A stretch of DNA of 16,620 bases from Terana coerulea (GCA_024811115.1 JAKOGH010000272.1:1-16620); one strand, 5' to 3'; shown: positions 1-8,880, counted from the stretch's first letter. The notes: a model not told the origin generated them from the sequence alone. Numbers and translations are program-made.

Positions 1-1000
1 CGGTAGATGCCTGCCTGGCGAAGGTCCGGGTGGACAGCACATTTGCCATTGGGAGAAAGTGCGCCCGTCACCATGTCGGCGCGTACAACTGGGATTTGCA
101 GGAGGCCGAGGCAAGATGCGAGAGGACAGGAAGAGAGGAGAACAGGCGGAGGGCGCGATCGAACGCGGTTATGTCAACGGAGCCGGCCATTGCCAGGCCA
201 TCGCCTCAGCAGCGCAAAAGAGTGAAGCAATTGTGCAGAGAGAAGCCCATGGTGCCAGCTGTGGACAGGGCTCGGGCCTCAGGTGGAAAGGACAGCGCAG
301 GAAAAAAGCTGGCGGAGTCGCCACGAGCAGCCGTTGATCCGTAACGGAACACTCATCTCGGAGCGCCTACGGCCGCCGCCCAGGCACCGGGCACTGCTGA
401 GGAGACGCGGCACGTCGACCGATCCTCTTGACTTTACTCCTGCTTTGCCCCAGCCCTCGGCGCGTCTCTCTGCAGGTCGATCGCCTCCGTAATGAACACA
501 AATTCCTCTACAACTCCCAGCGTTCGAAGATGCCGGCACACGTCGCTCAAGTGCTCCGAGCAGCCCTCGCTCAGTCCTGCACATGGCGGCTTCGCCCTCT
601 TGCAGTGCGTTTGTCCACGCGTCGACAACACGCGAGTGTACACGGTCCCTTGGACGGCTCCCAAAGCGCTCTTGTTCGTCGTTTGGATTCTATGGCTCCC
701 TTCAACATGCCCTACCAGGCTCCTCGTCGAATGCCATCTGTCCTGTCTCGGCCCGCCCCTCTGGCCTCCCACTGCCCTTCTCTGCACGCAACACTTTTCT
801 TCAACCGCGGGACCTGAATCTAGGAGCATAGGCGCTAGTGAGTTCGTCGTGCTCATGTCAGCCAGGCCTACACTTACCGCGCACGATCCTCCGCATTCCA
901 GACTGCGCTTTAGATTGCCCTGGTCGCCATCGCCTTAGTTTCAACTCTTTTTCTAGAAAACATGCTATAATCCGTGAGCCGAATACATGGATTTGTAATA
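1..1000. other. No recognisable gene; contains one copy of an old duplication
   Basis: I see no convincing gene in this kilobase. Both strands have open stretches of 100-148 codons, for example 492-938 on + and 434-856 on -. They overlap each other, are rich in Arg, Ser, Pro and Cys, and show no family motif, as expected of C-rich sequence poor in stop triplets. No tRNA or rRNA signal was noticed. The one structured item is the segment 530-708, which has a diverged counterpart at 4445-4641. Confidence 0.5.
530..708 (+). repeat. Diverged direct repeat, copy A
   Basis: Short matches occur in the same order here and at 4445-4641. They are the ATGCCGG start, GCAGCCCTCGCTC (560 against 4475), a TTGCAG-GC-TTTG block, a GTGTAC-C-GTCC-TTGGA block and CCCTTCAACAT (698 against 4631). 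The offset drifts only from 3915 to 3933, so the segments are collinear with a few indels. One frame gives similar peptides in both copies, with 'NTRVYTVPW' here and 'NNRVYAVLW' there, so the ancestor may have been coding. A candidate intron donor in copy B (4597) is absent here. Direction and boundaries were judged by eye. Confidence 0.45.
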
Positions 1001-1120
1001 GTACGTGCATACTTCCTCGGCTGTAAGCTTTTTCAGGTTGACGTTGGGCATAGGATTGCCACTGCGATCCTTGACACGAACCTAAAGGGCGTAAAAGAAG
1101 TAACGGTCGAACATAGGCGC

Positions 1121-1175
1121 GTACGCCATTGTCTCGTGCAGCGTGGGACACGCTGATGTTCGATGGATGCCATAG
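1121..1175 (+). other. Candidate spliceosomal intron (55 nt)
   Basis: It has donor GTACGC, a branch-like CGCTGATG and acceptor CATAG. The flanking exons join in phase 0, linking '...VTVEHRR' to 'NLKCGADNLC...'. Confidence 0.35.
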
Positions 1176-1360
1176 AATCTCAAATGTGGTGCCGACAACC
1201 TGTGCCACGCTTTTGCACATCGACGAACCTCTACCGAGGAAACAAGGCCGCATTCCCTGCTCATACAGCACGTCGACGTTTCAGTCTCGCTCCCTCGGCC
1301 GCGATACCCTCGCGCTTTTCGTATTTCTGTCAGTTGGAAGCCCCAGTGACAAAGGTCATC

Positions 1361-1412
1361 GTACGTTTCTATACACTCTACCTGGCCCACAAATTCACCT
1401 GACCTCGGATAG
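1361..1412 (+). other. Candidate spliceosomal intron (52 nt)
   Basis: It has donor GTACGT, branch-like CACCTGACC and acceptor GGATAG. Splicing joins two bases of one codon to the first base of the next exon and keeps the frame that reads '...SRTPNADISFKVANHQYTG'. Confidence 0.4.
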
Positions 1413-1502
1413 TATACCAGTGTCACGCACGCCAAACGCTGACATCTCCTTCAAAGTTGCCAACCACCAGTACACCGGCTGCGTCGTTACTTCCAAGCCG
1501 CG

Positions 1503-1561
1503 GTACGTCGTAACGCCTTTTCCAAGCTCATCATCGACCTGATTGTTGGTGTGTATTTAAG
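1503..1561 (+). other. Candidate spliceosomal intron (59 nt)
   Basis: It has donor GTACGT, branch-like GACCTGATT and acceptor TTTAAG. After splicing, the downstream exon stays open for 55 more codons, to TAA 1728-1730, in the frame set by the upstream exon. Confidence 0.4.
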
Positions 1562-1730
1562 ATGCTCGCTGTATGCTCACGTTAACACTGACGTACGTGA
1601 TTGTCACAGGCAGTTAACGTTTCCCGCTCGCGGCGCGGCGCAGCATTTCACTGGCGAGCTTGGTTTTCTTTCATCGGCGCACGAGCTGTTATCGGCTCTC
1701 CACTGGATATCAATCATACTCTACCTCTAA

Positions 1731-2152
1731 AGAACTAAGCCGGCGAGTACATGATACTTGGAGTGTGCAAGACACACAAGGCGTGGACGAAGACACAGTA
1801 GCAAGTGGCTGTTCGGGTCCGTCTGCTCTTTTTGTTCTTCTCTGGACAGCTCACTTACTGCAATTTCATGCAGACACTCGGCCTTAAGAGTTTCAGCCCA
1901 CTATGCACGATCTGCTCGCGCTCTGCAGAACCGACGACGCACTTGAGTCTTCAATTGCGAGGCCCTAATTGCCACGGTGAACGTGGACAAGTAACTGCAG
2001 GCACAGCCGTGGCCGTTACAAGCGGCGGCTATGTCCAAGTCCGTCTATCGTAAAGACCGGAGCCAAAAGATGGCAGGAGCGGGCGAAGCATGTATCAGTT
2101 TCTGCATAGGTGCGTTTGTTTCCTATATGCCACGGTCCGTCCCTGACTTTAG
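1731..2152 (+). other. Short open stretch, otherwise no resolved gene
   Basis: One frame is open from 1660 to TAA at 1885-1887 and reads peptides such as 'SKELSRRVHDTWSVQDTQG'. It could continue the 1037-1730 fragment after a frame change near 1728. From 1888 to 2152 I see no coherent exon. A GTGCGT...CTGAC...TTTAG element at 2110-2152 looks like a 43-nt intron, but using it would place a stop (TAG 2107-2109) directly upstream in the frame of the next exon. Confidence 0.3.
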
Positions 2153-2600
2153 AATGTACAGACAACTCAAACATCTTTGCACTATTCCGCGGAACGATGC
2201 CTTGTTAAGGACGATTCTTGCGTATGTTCGTGGCGAACAAAATGGATTTGTCTACGCAACACCCCCGCTGTCCAGCTCAAAGACTACACGTGCGGTAGAG
2301 TCTTCCTATCTCAGCGGGCGAGCGCGAAACGACTGGTGGAATTCTGGAAGGGCAGGCAGGTCGAGGAACCAACACTTGGAAATGTAGCCGACGCCGTCTC
2401 AAAGGTACATCTCACAGTCAACTGTATCGTTCCGCAAGTGCTGACTCTTCACTTAGGTAGCTCAACCGACAGCTCTGCACCGTGCACCGCTAGGACTGCA
2501 ACCGTTCCATGACCGCACGGCTCTTTGGTATCAGCTCGAACGCCGTCCCCCTCTGCATCTTCACGTGCGTGGGTGCTCGGTTTATAGTCGATATACCTGA
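2153..2600 (+). pseudogene. Unrecognised two-exon coding fragment
   Basis: A frame is open for all 84 codons of 2153-2404. It then continues across candidate intron 2405-2456 for 47 codons to TGA 2598-2600. The exon peptides look protein-like, with 'SAKRLVEFWKGRQVEEPTLG' before the intron and 'LGLQPFHDRTALWYQLERR' after it. There is no family motif I can name and no start codon, so the 5' part must lie upstream or be lost. The frame could leave the exon before the stop through a further intron (GTTTAT donor near 2580, acceptor CATAG near 2626), but that donor is weak. Function unknown. Confidence 0.35.
2405..2456 (+). other. Candidate spliceosomal intron (52 nt)
   Basis: It has donor GTACAT after AAAG, branch-like GTGCTGACTC, a pyrimidine-rich tail and acceptor ACTTAG. 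Both flanking exons are open in phase 0 (84 and 47 codons). This is one of the best intron candidates in the window. Confidence 0.45.
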
Positions 2601-3622
2601 AATACTCACTGATTCTACAACATAGAAACATCACGGAGACCCACACCCGCGTCGTATTTTATCTGGAGGCAAGGGGACCCGGAAGACATACTTGGAGCCG
2701 CCGGCATAAATCTTGGACCTCCCCGTACAAAAATCCAGAGACCTACCAAATGCTACGTCCTTTTGTCGCTGCTTGTCCCCATCTTATTCAATACACCGAG
2801 CATTTAACGGATCATCAACCCGCATCTTCACACTGTATCTCTGGCGCACTGTTCGCATCCCGTCCGTCGCATTAAATCGCCCATGGTACAGACGCGTGGA
2901 GGTGACACATACCGCGCCGAACGTCATCAAACCGCTGGAAACAGTCACTGGCAAGTAGAAATGACATGGCAGGGCGGCTAGGTTGAGAGGTCAGTGCTGG
3001 ATGTATTCAATTTGTCAGCAGAGGTACGCTCTCACACTAACTGTATCACTGCTCTGAAGTTAATCTTTCGCTCCGAAGCCTGCCATGGGAAACACCCATA
3101 GCTCTCGTGCGTTCGGGGCATACTTTTATCCACAGGTGTCTCGTCTACTGGCTGGTGGCGAAGATTCGACGGCATGGCGCTGAAATTGCGAAACCGCCTT
3201 CCTGTCCCATTCAGGGCCGCACTTCTCAGTATCGCCGAACCCGCAAATCCAGCTTGTCGTCCGCAAGCCTCATTATTGTATTGCCAGCCGCTGGACTGAT
3301 TTATTACTCTACATAGCGGAGCTTTATCGAGGCGGACCTCGGGCTCTGGGGCTGGATTAATCGTGCGCGGACCCGCCTCCACGCCGCGCGAAGTGTGTTT
3401 TGCCAAGGCTTCGCCCCGGCCATCCTGCGACGAAACCGCTCAATCCTCGATATGTTCGGCCCCGCCCGCTACGCTTTGGACCGCAGTAGCGCTGGCTTTG
3501 GGGCTGAAACGAATCGGACTGGTGCCCACTTTGGCTTTGCTTCGCAGACGGTGGCTCATACTGCCTTCTGACGGACACGCCCGTCGTTCACGTGCACAAG
3601 GAGCCATCGCTCGCCTGGCGTT
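2601..3622. other. No resolved gene
   Basis: I found no coherent coding structure here. The opposite-strand frame 3032-3406 (124 codons) and + strand frame 3363-3710 (115 codons) show no motif and overlap each other. A GTACGC...CACTAACTG...GAAG element near 3024 resembles a very short intron of about 36 nt with a perfect CTAAC branch site, but no exon frame supports it. Confidence 0.4.
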
Positions 3623-3974
3623 GATTACGCATCACGGAACGGTATCGAGAAGGCCTGTCTCACCGCTCCTCGTCAACGAGGTGTATGCGGGGTACGAGGC
3701 CAATACATGATAACCAATACACTCATACGGTGCATGAGGTACGTCTTTCGTCGACTGCTTCCCTATGATGCGGCGGCTGACGACCGGTACCTAGATCAGC
3801 GTGATGACGGGCTCGCCCAAACGGTCACGAAAGGACGGACGAAACACCCACTCACATCTCAAGATCTTACCTGCACGCGTCCGGACGGTCTTTGGTCGAT
3901 CTGCGGACAACGTATGGGCTCGCCGTAGCCTGTCTTCTGTCTCTCTCTGGCGTGCGGGTTCTGTGGTTGTGTGA
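3623..3974 (+). pseudogene. Unrecognised two-exon coding fragment
   Basis: A frame opens just after a TGA near 3620 and runs to 3738. It continues in phase 0 across candidate intron 3739-3794 for 59 codons, to TGA 3972-3974. The junction reads '...NQYTHTVHE' then 'ISVMTGSPKRSRKDGRN...', and later 'TVFGRSADNVWARRS'. It has no ATG that is clearly the start and no known motif. The opposite strand is also open over much of this span, so coding status is uncertain. Confidence 0.3.
3739..3794 (+). other. Candidate spliceosomal intron (56 nt)
   Basis: It has donor GTACGT after GAG, branch-like GGCTGACGACC and acceptor CCTAG, with compatible open exons on both sides. Confidence 0.4.
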
Positions 3975-4444
3975 CGCGTTAGGAGAAAGTATCGTTTACG
4001 TAGGGAATTATTTTGTATGTGCCCACTAAGCCTTTGATTTGTATTGGGCAAGAGTATTTGCACGGATATAGTAAGACAAACGTTGCATCAACTGGAATTT
4101 TCGACGCGACGCGTCATCCGTCGGGGCCCGAGCGCCTACTGTACTCGATCGCGTGCCGACCCTCGCTATGATCGACGCGTCCATGCGTCTGCTCATCGGT
4201 ATCGCGACATCTCTCACCGACGGCAGCCAAACTCCTGGAAGTGCATACGGTCGCTGGCGAGCGGGTCCAGTCGCGCCCCTCGCGTTCTCGCCCGCCGCGC
4301 CCTGATTGGCTGGGCTTCCATCAAGTTCCTGTCAGACGCCCGCTCAGCTCTTGCCTCTGCTCCTCGCTTGCTCCCGCTCGATGCTCTACGCGTCCCCCTC
4401 TTGGCTTCTTTCGTCACCCAAGCGTGCTATCATGGACCTTCCTC

Positions 4445-4641
4445 ATGCCGGGGCGCATCGTCACCCAAGCACCCGCAGCCCTCGCTCGACTCTGCGCCCG
4501 ACTGTCTCGGTCTTTTGCAGCGCATTTGCAGACTGGTGAAGACCCACGGCCTCGATAACAACCGCGTGTACGCAGTCCTTTGGAATGGCGCTCAAGGTAC
4601 GCTCGCTCGTCGTGCTCAGGCTAGTCGATACCCTTCAACAT
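4445..4641 (+). repeat. Diverged direct repeat, copy B
   Basis: This is the counterpart of 530-708, with collinear short matches and a length difference of 18 nt. Copy B keeps an intron-like donor (GGTACGC at 4596-4602) where copy A reads AAAGCGC. The similarity is obvious only over these limits. Weaker matches may extend upstream (GAGCGCCTAC near 362 and near 4129) and downstream. Confidence 0.45.
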
Positions 4642-5024
4642 CTTACTTTGAGGTCGCTAGCGGGCGTGTCCAGTCCTTCGGATGGCACTCAAAGCGTTTT
4701 CCCCGTCGCGGTCGGATTGGCCCATTGTCGAACATCACACACCAGACCAGCCAGTCTCTTTCCTCCGACGCCGTGTCTGTCTGCTGCCCCTCTCTACGCC
4801 ATATACTTGTGGTCAACGACATGGACGCTCTGAGGGCTGGAAAAACGCAAGGGTACGTTAGTAGCACTCATGCGCGCCGAGCAAGCACTCATCGCGCAGG
4901 ATCGTCAGGGCTCCAGGCTGCGGTGAAAGCCGTCCTTCTCAAGACCAAGCTCGTATCAGCTCGCTTTGCGTTGAAAAATACTCTGCTGAGCAGCCCTGAC
5001 CTACCGACACTCTCTCCACGGCGT

Positions 5025-5081
5025 GTACGTTGTCCCGCACTGTGTAATTTTTGCTTTAGCCCCAGCTGACCTTGCCTGTAG
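5025..5081 (+). other. Candidate spliceosomal intron (57 nt)
   Basis: It has donor GTACGT, branch-like CAGCTGACC, a short pyrimidine tract and acceptor TGTAG. The upstream segment 4902-5024 is open in one frame. Confidence 0.35.
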
Positions 5082-5434
5082 GGCTTGCCAAATCAGCTAC
5101 CGTGCCGATTTGTAATAGGGGCACAAGTGATGGAGGCGATAGGTAGAGGAGAACAGGGTGCGTATTCAATCTTGCATCGCAGCTTGGACCATGCTGAGGA
5201 CCGATAGATGTCATAGGACTTGAAGCTGACCGCTGAGATTTGAAGATCGCTGGACGAGTTTCGAAGAACCAAGCCAATCATCCGTGCTTACACCCATTCG
5301 TCTTGCACCTCCGCTACCGACCGTTGGTCGCTTCGTCCCCGGTACGGATAGTAGCACCAACTGCTCAAGCATGCTGTGCGTCTGTACGGTCCTGGTCTTC
5401 TTAAAAGTACATCTGACCTCAACTACGCTTCTAA
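5082..5434. other. No resolved gene
   Basis: I see no confident exon here. The + frame at 5284-5520 is open and includes 'PDPFKYIPSRCTDCDALPN', which may be the frame-shifted upstream continuation of the next fragment, but nothing identifies it. Confidence 0.35.
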
Positions 5435-5933
5435 GACGGCGCAATATATCCCCCGATCCGTTCAAATACATCCCCTCCCGGTGTACCGACTGCGACGCCC
5501 TTCCGAATCGCACGACCTGAGGATGTCCAGCCGGAGTTCAACATCAACCTGGTCGCTGGTGCGCTTGGATCTCTGCGATTCTTGCTATATGCTAACGGGC
5601 AAAATCCAACAGCCATCGTCGAAGCGTCAACGTCATCGGTTGATATCCGTCCTCACAGGGTGGTACGCATTGCCCAGGTGCAATTAGGCTCCTATGACTT
5701 CCCCGGCGCCCAGGCTATTTCCAACACATGTGAAGAGCAAGCAAGCCGGACGCACGATTTATGTATGCGTACAACGTGCAGGGAAGAATGGGCGTAGGTG
5801 AAGGCTCTACGCCAGGTGCGTTCACTATCTTGTTACCTGGATTATCGCTCACGGCGTGTCTGCACAGGTTCTTGACCCCAAGCACGCAAGGCCACTGCGT
5901 GTATACTTCGCCTACGAATTGAATAACAAATGA
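5435..5933 (+). pseudogene. Unrecognised coding fragment with one intron and one internal stop
   Basis: A frame is open for 120 codons (5435-5794), then meets TAG 5795-5797. It stays open to the donor at 5816 and, after candidate intron 5816-5867, for 21 codons to TGA 5931-5933. The peptide 'EDVQPEFNINLVAGALGSLR' followed by 'FLLYANGQNPTAIVEAS' looks like genuine protein, but I cannot assign it to a family. An alternative reading removes a short intron ending at AACAG near 5610. No start codon was identified. The single TAG may be a mutation or a sequence error. Confidence 0.35.
5816..5867 (+). other. Candidate spliceosomal intron (52 nt)
   Basis: It has donor GTGCGT after CCAG, branch-like CGCTCACGG and acceptor TGCACAG. 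Open frames continue on both sides in phase 0. Confidence 0.4.
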
Positions 5934-6439
5934 ACGCACTGGCTTTGTGGACTGCGATGCCCCAGTCCTCCGGATCAGCATGCAGGTTCAACCATGGCGT
6001 TGAAATCGTATGGCGTGTCCAAGACTCGCACAGTGAAGTGGCTATAATCGGAAGCGTGGTTGTAGCCTATAGGATGGACTGTTGCTTAGCTGCGCTCACT
6101 TACTGTATGTGTGCATTTGTCCCTGACCCTGAGACTCTACAGACCCTTCTCCGGCTTCTGTGCATGAATTTGCAGTCGTTATCCGCTGCAAATAAAAGTA
6201 AATTGTTGATACCTAGGCGTTGTCGTTACCAACTCGAGTATATGAAGCATGCAAGGGTTGATGACGGGATACTCAAGGCCGGTGCAGCCGCTGCGCCAGC
6301 AATAGTCCCGCTGCCGCGCATTATTCCAAAGGCTACCTCTGTACATTCACGTTCTCTAGCCCGGCGGCCGAATTACGAGACGCACGATATATTGAACGTA
6401 TTCCAATTACCGGGACAGAAACAACAATGGCATGTATAA
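5930..6439 (+). CDS. Hypothetical 169-codon open frame from ATG, function unknown
   Basis: An ATG at 5930 opens 169 codons to TAA. The C-terminal half looks more protein-like than the N-terminal half, for example 'LEYMKHARVDDGILKAGAAA' and 'YETHDILNVFQLPGQKQQW'. A short intron-like element with GTATGT, CTGAC and TACAG lies at 6105-6142. At 38 nt it is shorter than the other candidates, and removing it would change the frame. I recognise no domain. The start overlaps the stop of the preceding fragment (TGA 5931-5933), so this may be a piece of the same broken gene rather than a separate one. Confidence 0.25.
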   Translation: MNALALWTAMPQSSGSACRFNHGVEIVWRVQDSHSEVAIIGSVVVAYRMDCCLAALTYCMCAFVPDPETLQTLLRLLCMNLQSLSAANKSKLLIPRRCRYQLEYMKHARVDDGILKAGAAAAPAIVPLPRIIPKATSVHSRSLARRPNYETHDILNVFQLPGQKQQWHV

Positions 6440-6604
6440 GTGCTGGCGGGCCGAGGATGCGATGGCCGAGGGCGCGTCCAGCTTGTCTGTGCAGGTACAT
6501 CCTACCGTCCAATATATTGTCATGTATACGCTGACCGTCTTGTTCGGTAGCCATCCGCAACCGATGGCCCCGCATCCCCATTTGCTATTACCGTGGACAA
6601 CTGA
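6432..6604 (+). pseudogene. Short spliced fragment
   Basis: From ATG 6432, 21 codons run to a donor at 6495. After candidate intron 6495-6550 the frame continues for 17 codons to TGA 6602-6604, reading '...ASSLSVQ' then 'PSATDGPASPFAITVDN'. The unspliced frame is also open, through 6833. The product has no recognisable function and is probably part of a larger broken gene. Confidence 0.25.
6495..6550 (+). other. Candidate spliceosomal intron (56 nt)
   Basis: It has donor GTACAT after GCAG, branch-like CGCTGACCG and acceptor CGGTAG. Confidence 0.4.
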
Positions 6605-7106
6605 CCCACCTGATACTGCGGTTCACGGTCAGCATGTCCCGTACCGCCCCCACCACCAACATGTTCCGCACCGCCTTACGGTGACCTGTCAACCATCCCC
6701 GTTTCACATACGGCTGTCGAGCTGGGCTATTCCGCTTGGCGTCGCTTTGCACCATGTCCCTCGGCCCCCGAGTCCAATACCTCCCGCGACCGTGTCCGCA
6801 CCCTCGCCCTACCCTCCTCGACGGCTGCGCTAAACAAGCTGTTCACACGAGCAGTATATCCATACGGGCGCCACGAGCTGCACTTACGAAGTTCGACAGC
6901 TAGACGTGGGGCTCATCCTCGGCCGTGTTCGACACGCGCGGCAGTGCTTCATTCCGGCTTGAGCAACTAATGTGGCCTCATCATCTAGCGATATGATCAG
7001 CACTTATTAACTCCAAGCAGACGACAAGATTTGGATCTCGCGCCTTTCACGTTCCTCAACGTGTGGCAAGCGTGTCCTCCTCTTTCCTCCCGAGCACACG
7101 CTATGA
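6605..7106. other. No resolved gene
   Basis: The + frame remains open to 6833 but is a Pro/His-rich stretch without motif. From 6834 to 7106 I see nothing that looks like an exon, RNA gene or repeat. Confidence 0.4.
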
Positions 7107-7143
7107 TACGTGGCGGCTATACTCAGCTTAGTTCTTGCTGCTG

Positions 7144-7200
7144 GTAGGTCTTGTCCCGTTTACGCGCCCAGGTGAATGCTGACGTCTTTGATTGATGCAG
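7144..7200 (+). other. Candidate spliceosomal intron (57 nt)
   Basis: It has donor GTAGGT, branch-like TGCTGACGTC and acceptor GATGCAG. The frame is kept with a codon split after its first base. Confidence 0.45.
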
Positions 7201-7340
7201 TCATCTCAGCCGCTGCTTCAACCAAGAGAGCACGTCTGCGCTCGGCGGGACATGGCGACGTTTTTCATGACCACTGGCGTCTCTGGGACATAAACGTCCT
7301 GCATTGTTCACAACTTCTCAGCAGGGGGAAATGTGACCAG

Positions 7341-7393
7341 GTACGTCGCTCGCAGCTGTGTCCATCGTACTACGACTAATCAGCACTGCAAAG
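7341..7393 (+). other. Candidate spliceosomal intron (53 nt)
   Basis: It has donor GTACGT after CCAG, branch-like CGACTAATC and acceptor CAAAG. The phase-0 junction links '...LLSRGKCDQ' to 'DDLQRKTNFPC...'. Confidence 0.45.
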
Positions 7394-7477
7394 GACGACC
7401 TTCAAAGGAAAACGAACTTTCCGTGTAACGTTGTCTCGGGACAAATGTATTGGATTTTGCTTCTTATCTGCTACTAG

Positions 7478-8683
7478 GGGTCTGCAGTGTGGTTCCGTAT
7501 CGGTTTTGACCATGCCCAGGACTTGATCGTTTAACGTTGCGCCTTATCCCATCTCTTTGGACGCGATGTCCGTAAACTCGACAGAACTACTCGTAGACAG
7601 GTTTCTGTTAACTCCAGAAATATTAAACTACTTCTCCTCTTCTCAATCGTGATTGTAACGTTGACCCACCCCTTACTCCGGCGTAGGCTGTTAAACTGCT
7701 GATACCCCGCCGGGGATCCTCACGTAAAACGAGCACAAGCTTCTCACGCCACAATGGCCCGCCATCTCCATTTTGGATGCTGATGACAATGGCGCATTAT
7801 CAGAGCGCATCAGTCCAATCCCGCAATGAGCGCTTGGAGTCACTCGTTTCCTCTCGTCGACGCTGACGCCGAAGCCAGGCACAACCATGCATCCGTCTCC
7901 CCTGTCCTGGTGCGGCTGCCAGATGCTATCGAAGCTTCTTGTATTTTACGACGGCAACTCCCACACTTTCTCAGCGGCGATTTCGATTGGCTAAGGCTAC
8001 CGGAACCGCCGCGCCGTAGTCATAGCTGTTCGCTGTGAACATGGTACCAGTGCTCAAAGGTCAGTATTCGGCGCTCTTCTACTTCCGCGCAGCGTCATGA
8101 AACATTCCGTTTATGCTCAGCAATAGAACCTCCATAGAAGGCGACCGATAGCATGCACGTCAGTGCTAGCTATAGTGGTCACGCATGCGCTGACGTCGGG
8201 TCCTTCGCTGCTTCCCCCAAGGATCTGACTCATCTGAGAACAAGGCTTTTCTCGCAGCGGAGGCGTCTATCATTTCGAGATTGAGTTCAAGAGGACCCTT
8301 GACATCGAAGCTGTCCATGGGGCTGCAGCCACGCTTGTACAGCCACGGGCGTCTTGCGTACCTGTTTTCCGCACACCCTGCACGACCTGATCGCCTCTGA
8401 AGCACTGTACCTCTGAACGACCAAAGCTCGAAATGGCCTCGTGAGTGCGCATCCGCAACGCCAACAACCCGTCTCTGACCTGGCTATAGCCCGAGTTCTC
8501 CACCCGGAAGCAACGCAGTTGCGCTGAAACTCACCGGTGCGCTACTGGAATCACAACAGGCGAACCAATGAGAGCTAATGTTTCACTTAGTTGTGAAAGC
8601 TACGGGACTTCCAAACGCAAAGTGCCACTACTATGTCATTCTCAAGAGAGGCGAGAGCAAGCTGCTCGAAACAAAGTCCTCGA
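7478..8683. other. No resolved gene up to the retrotransposon insertion
   Basis: A 70-codon frame opens at an ATG at 7826 (to 8038), and a possible intron with donor GTCAGT starts at 8060 (acceptor near 8126). The opposite strand has 77- and 79-codon frames at 8166-8503. None has a motif or an agreeing partner exon. The retrotransposon is inserted directly after 8683. The five bases CTCGA (8679-8683) are the expected left half of a target-site duplication. Confidence 0.4.
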
Positions 8684-8880
8684 TGTTACGGACAGAGTTA
8701 TTTCTTTTTATTCGAACGATTAGCAACATCGGCTCGGTTCGCGACCCATGACTCACCTCGCCCTGTGCCCTATGACTCAGCTAGCGTAGCGTACCCTACG
8801 CCCTGCCCAGACTCATCTACTAGTCTCAACACTAGTACGGATACGTAGTATGCCTCCCACGCCACCATCTTGTACAGTAG

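Larger units (their letters stand above)
1037..1730 (+). pseudogene. Unrecognised multi-exon gene fragment, broken by one stop
   Basis: Three candidate introns, 1121-1175, 1361-1412 and 1503-1561, have GTACG(C/T) donors, CTGAT or CTGAC branch sites and AG acceptors. Splicing them keeps one frame open: 1037-1120 joins 1176-1346 in phase, and 1350-1360 joins 1413-1502 and then 1562-1727, ending at TAA 1728-1730. The only interruption is TGA 1347-1349. With that stop counted as a lesion, the run is about 175 codons. A fourth possible intron, 1001-1036, is only 36 nt and does not change the frame. The product includes 'ADISFKVANHQYTGCVVTSK' and, near its end, 'FLSSAHELLSALHWI'. I recognise no family, catalytic motif or signal peptide. 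A start codon was not found. It could be a decayed gene or a real gene with an assembly error. Confidence 0.35.
4044..5081 (+). pseudogene. Long open stretch with internal intron-like elements, function unknown
   Basis: One frame stays open for 341 codons (4044-5069), the longest in the window. It has no ATG at its 5' end, is rich in Arg, Ser, Ala and Leu, and shows no domain I recognise. It should not be read as one exon, because three intron-like elements lie inside or at its end: 4597-4652, 4853-4899 and 5025-5081. Each has a GTACG(C/T) donor and an acceptor; the first and last have CTTAC or CTGAC branch-like sites. Splicing 4853-4899 moves the frame. The part at 4445-4641 is the second copy of the duplication at 530-708. 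Much of the openness may come from the C-rich composition. It may be a decayed or erroneous multi-exon gene. Confidence 0.3.
7107..7477 (+). pseudogene. Unrecognised three-exon fragment with a hydrophobic segment
   Basis: Three pieces, 7107-7143, 7201-7340 and 7394-7477, join in one open frame across two good candidate introns and end at TAG 7475-7477 (86 codons). The first junction falls inside a strongly hydrophobic run, 'YVAAILSLVLAAVISAAA', which could be a membrane segment or signal anchor. The remainder includes 'DHWRLWDINVLHCSQLLSR' and 'NVVSGQMYWILLLICY'. An upstream TGA (7104-7106) limits the frame, and no ATG lies in it. Frame agreement at both introns makes this one of the better-supported gene fragments of the left arm, but its function is unknown. 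Confidence 0.35.

Noticed and set aside
434..1271. Opposite-strand open frames of 137-140 codons
   Set aside because: They mirror the open + strand frames, show no domain, and lack agreeing introns on that strand, while the + strand has several.
3032..3406. Opposite-strand open frame of 124 codons
   Set aside because: There is no motif, no start context and no partner exons. The same DNA is open on the + strand, so it is probably a chance frame.
4044..5069. A 341-codon open frame as a single intact protein-coding exon
   Set aside because: It has no ATG at the start, no recognisable motif and an Arg/Ser/Ala/Leu-heavy composition, and it contains intron-like elements that would change the frame. 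C-rich sequence lowers stop frequency. I kept it only as an unresolved fragment.
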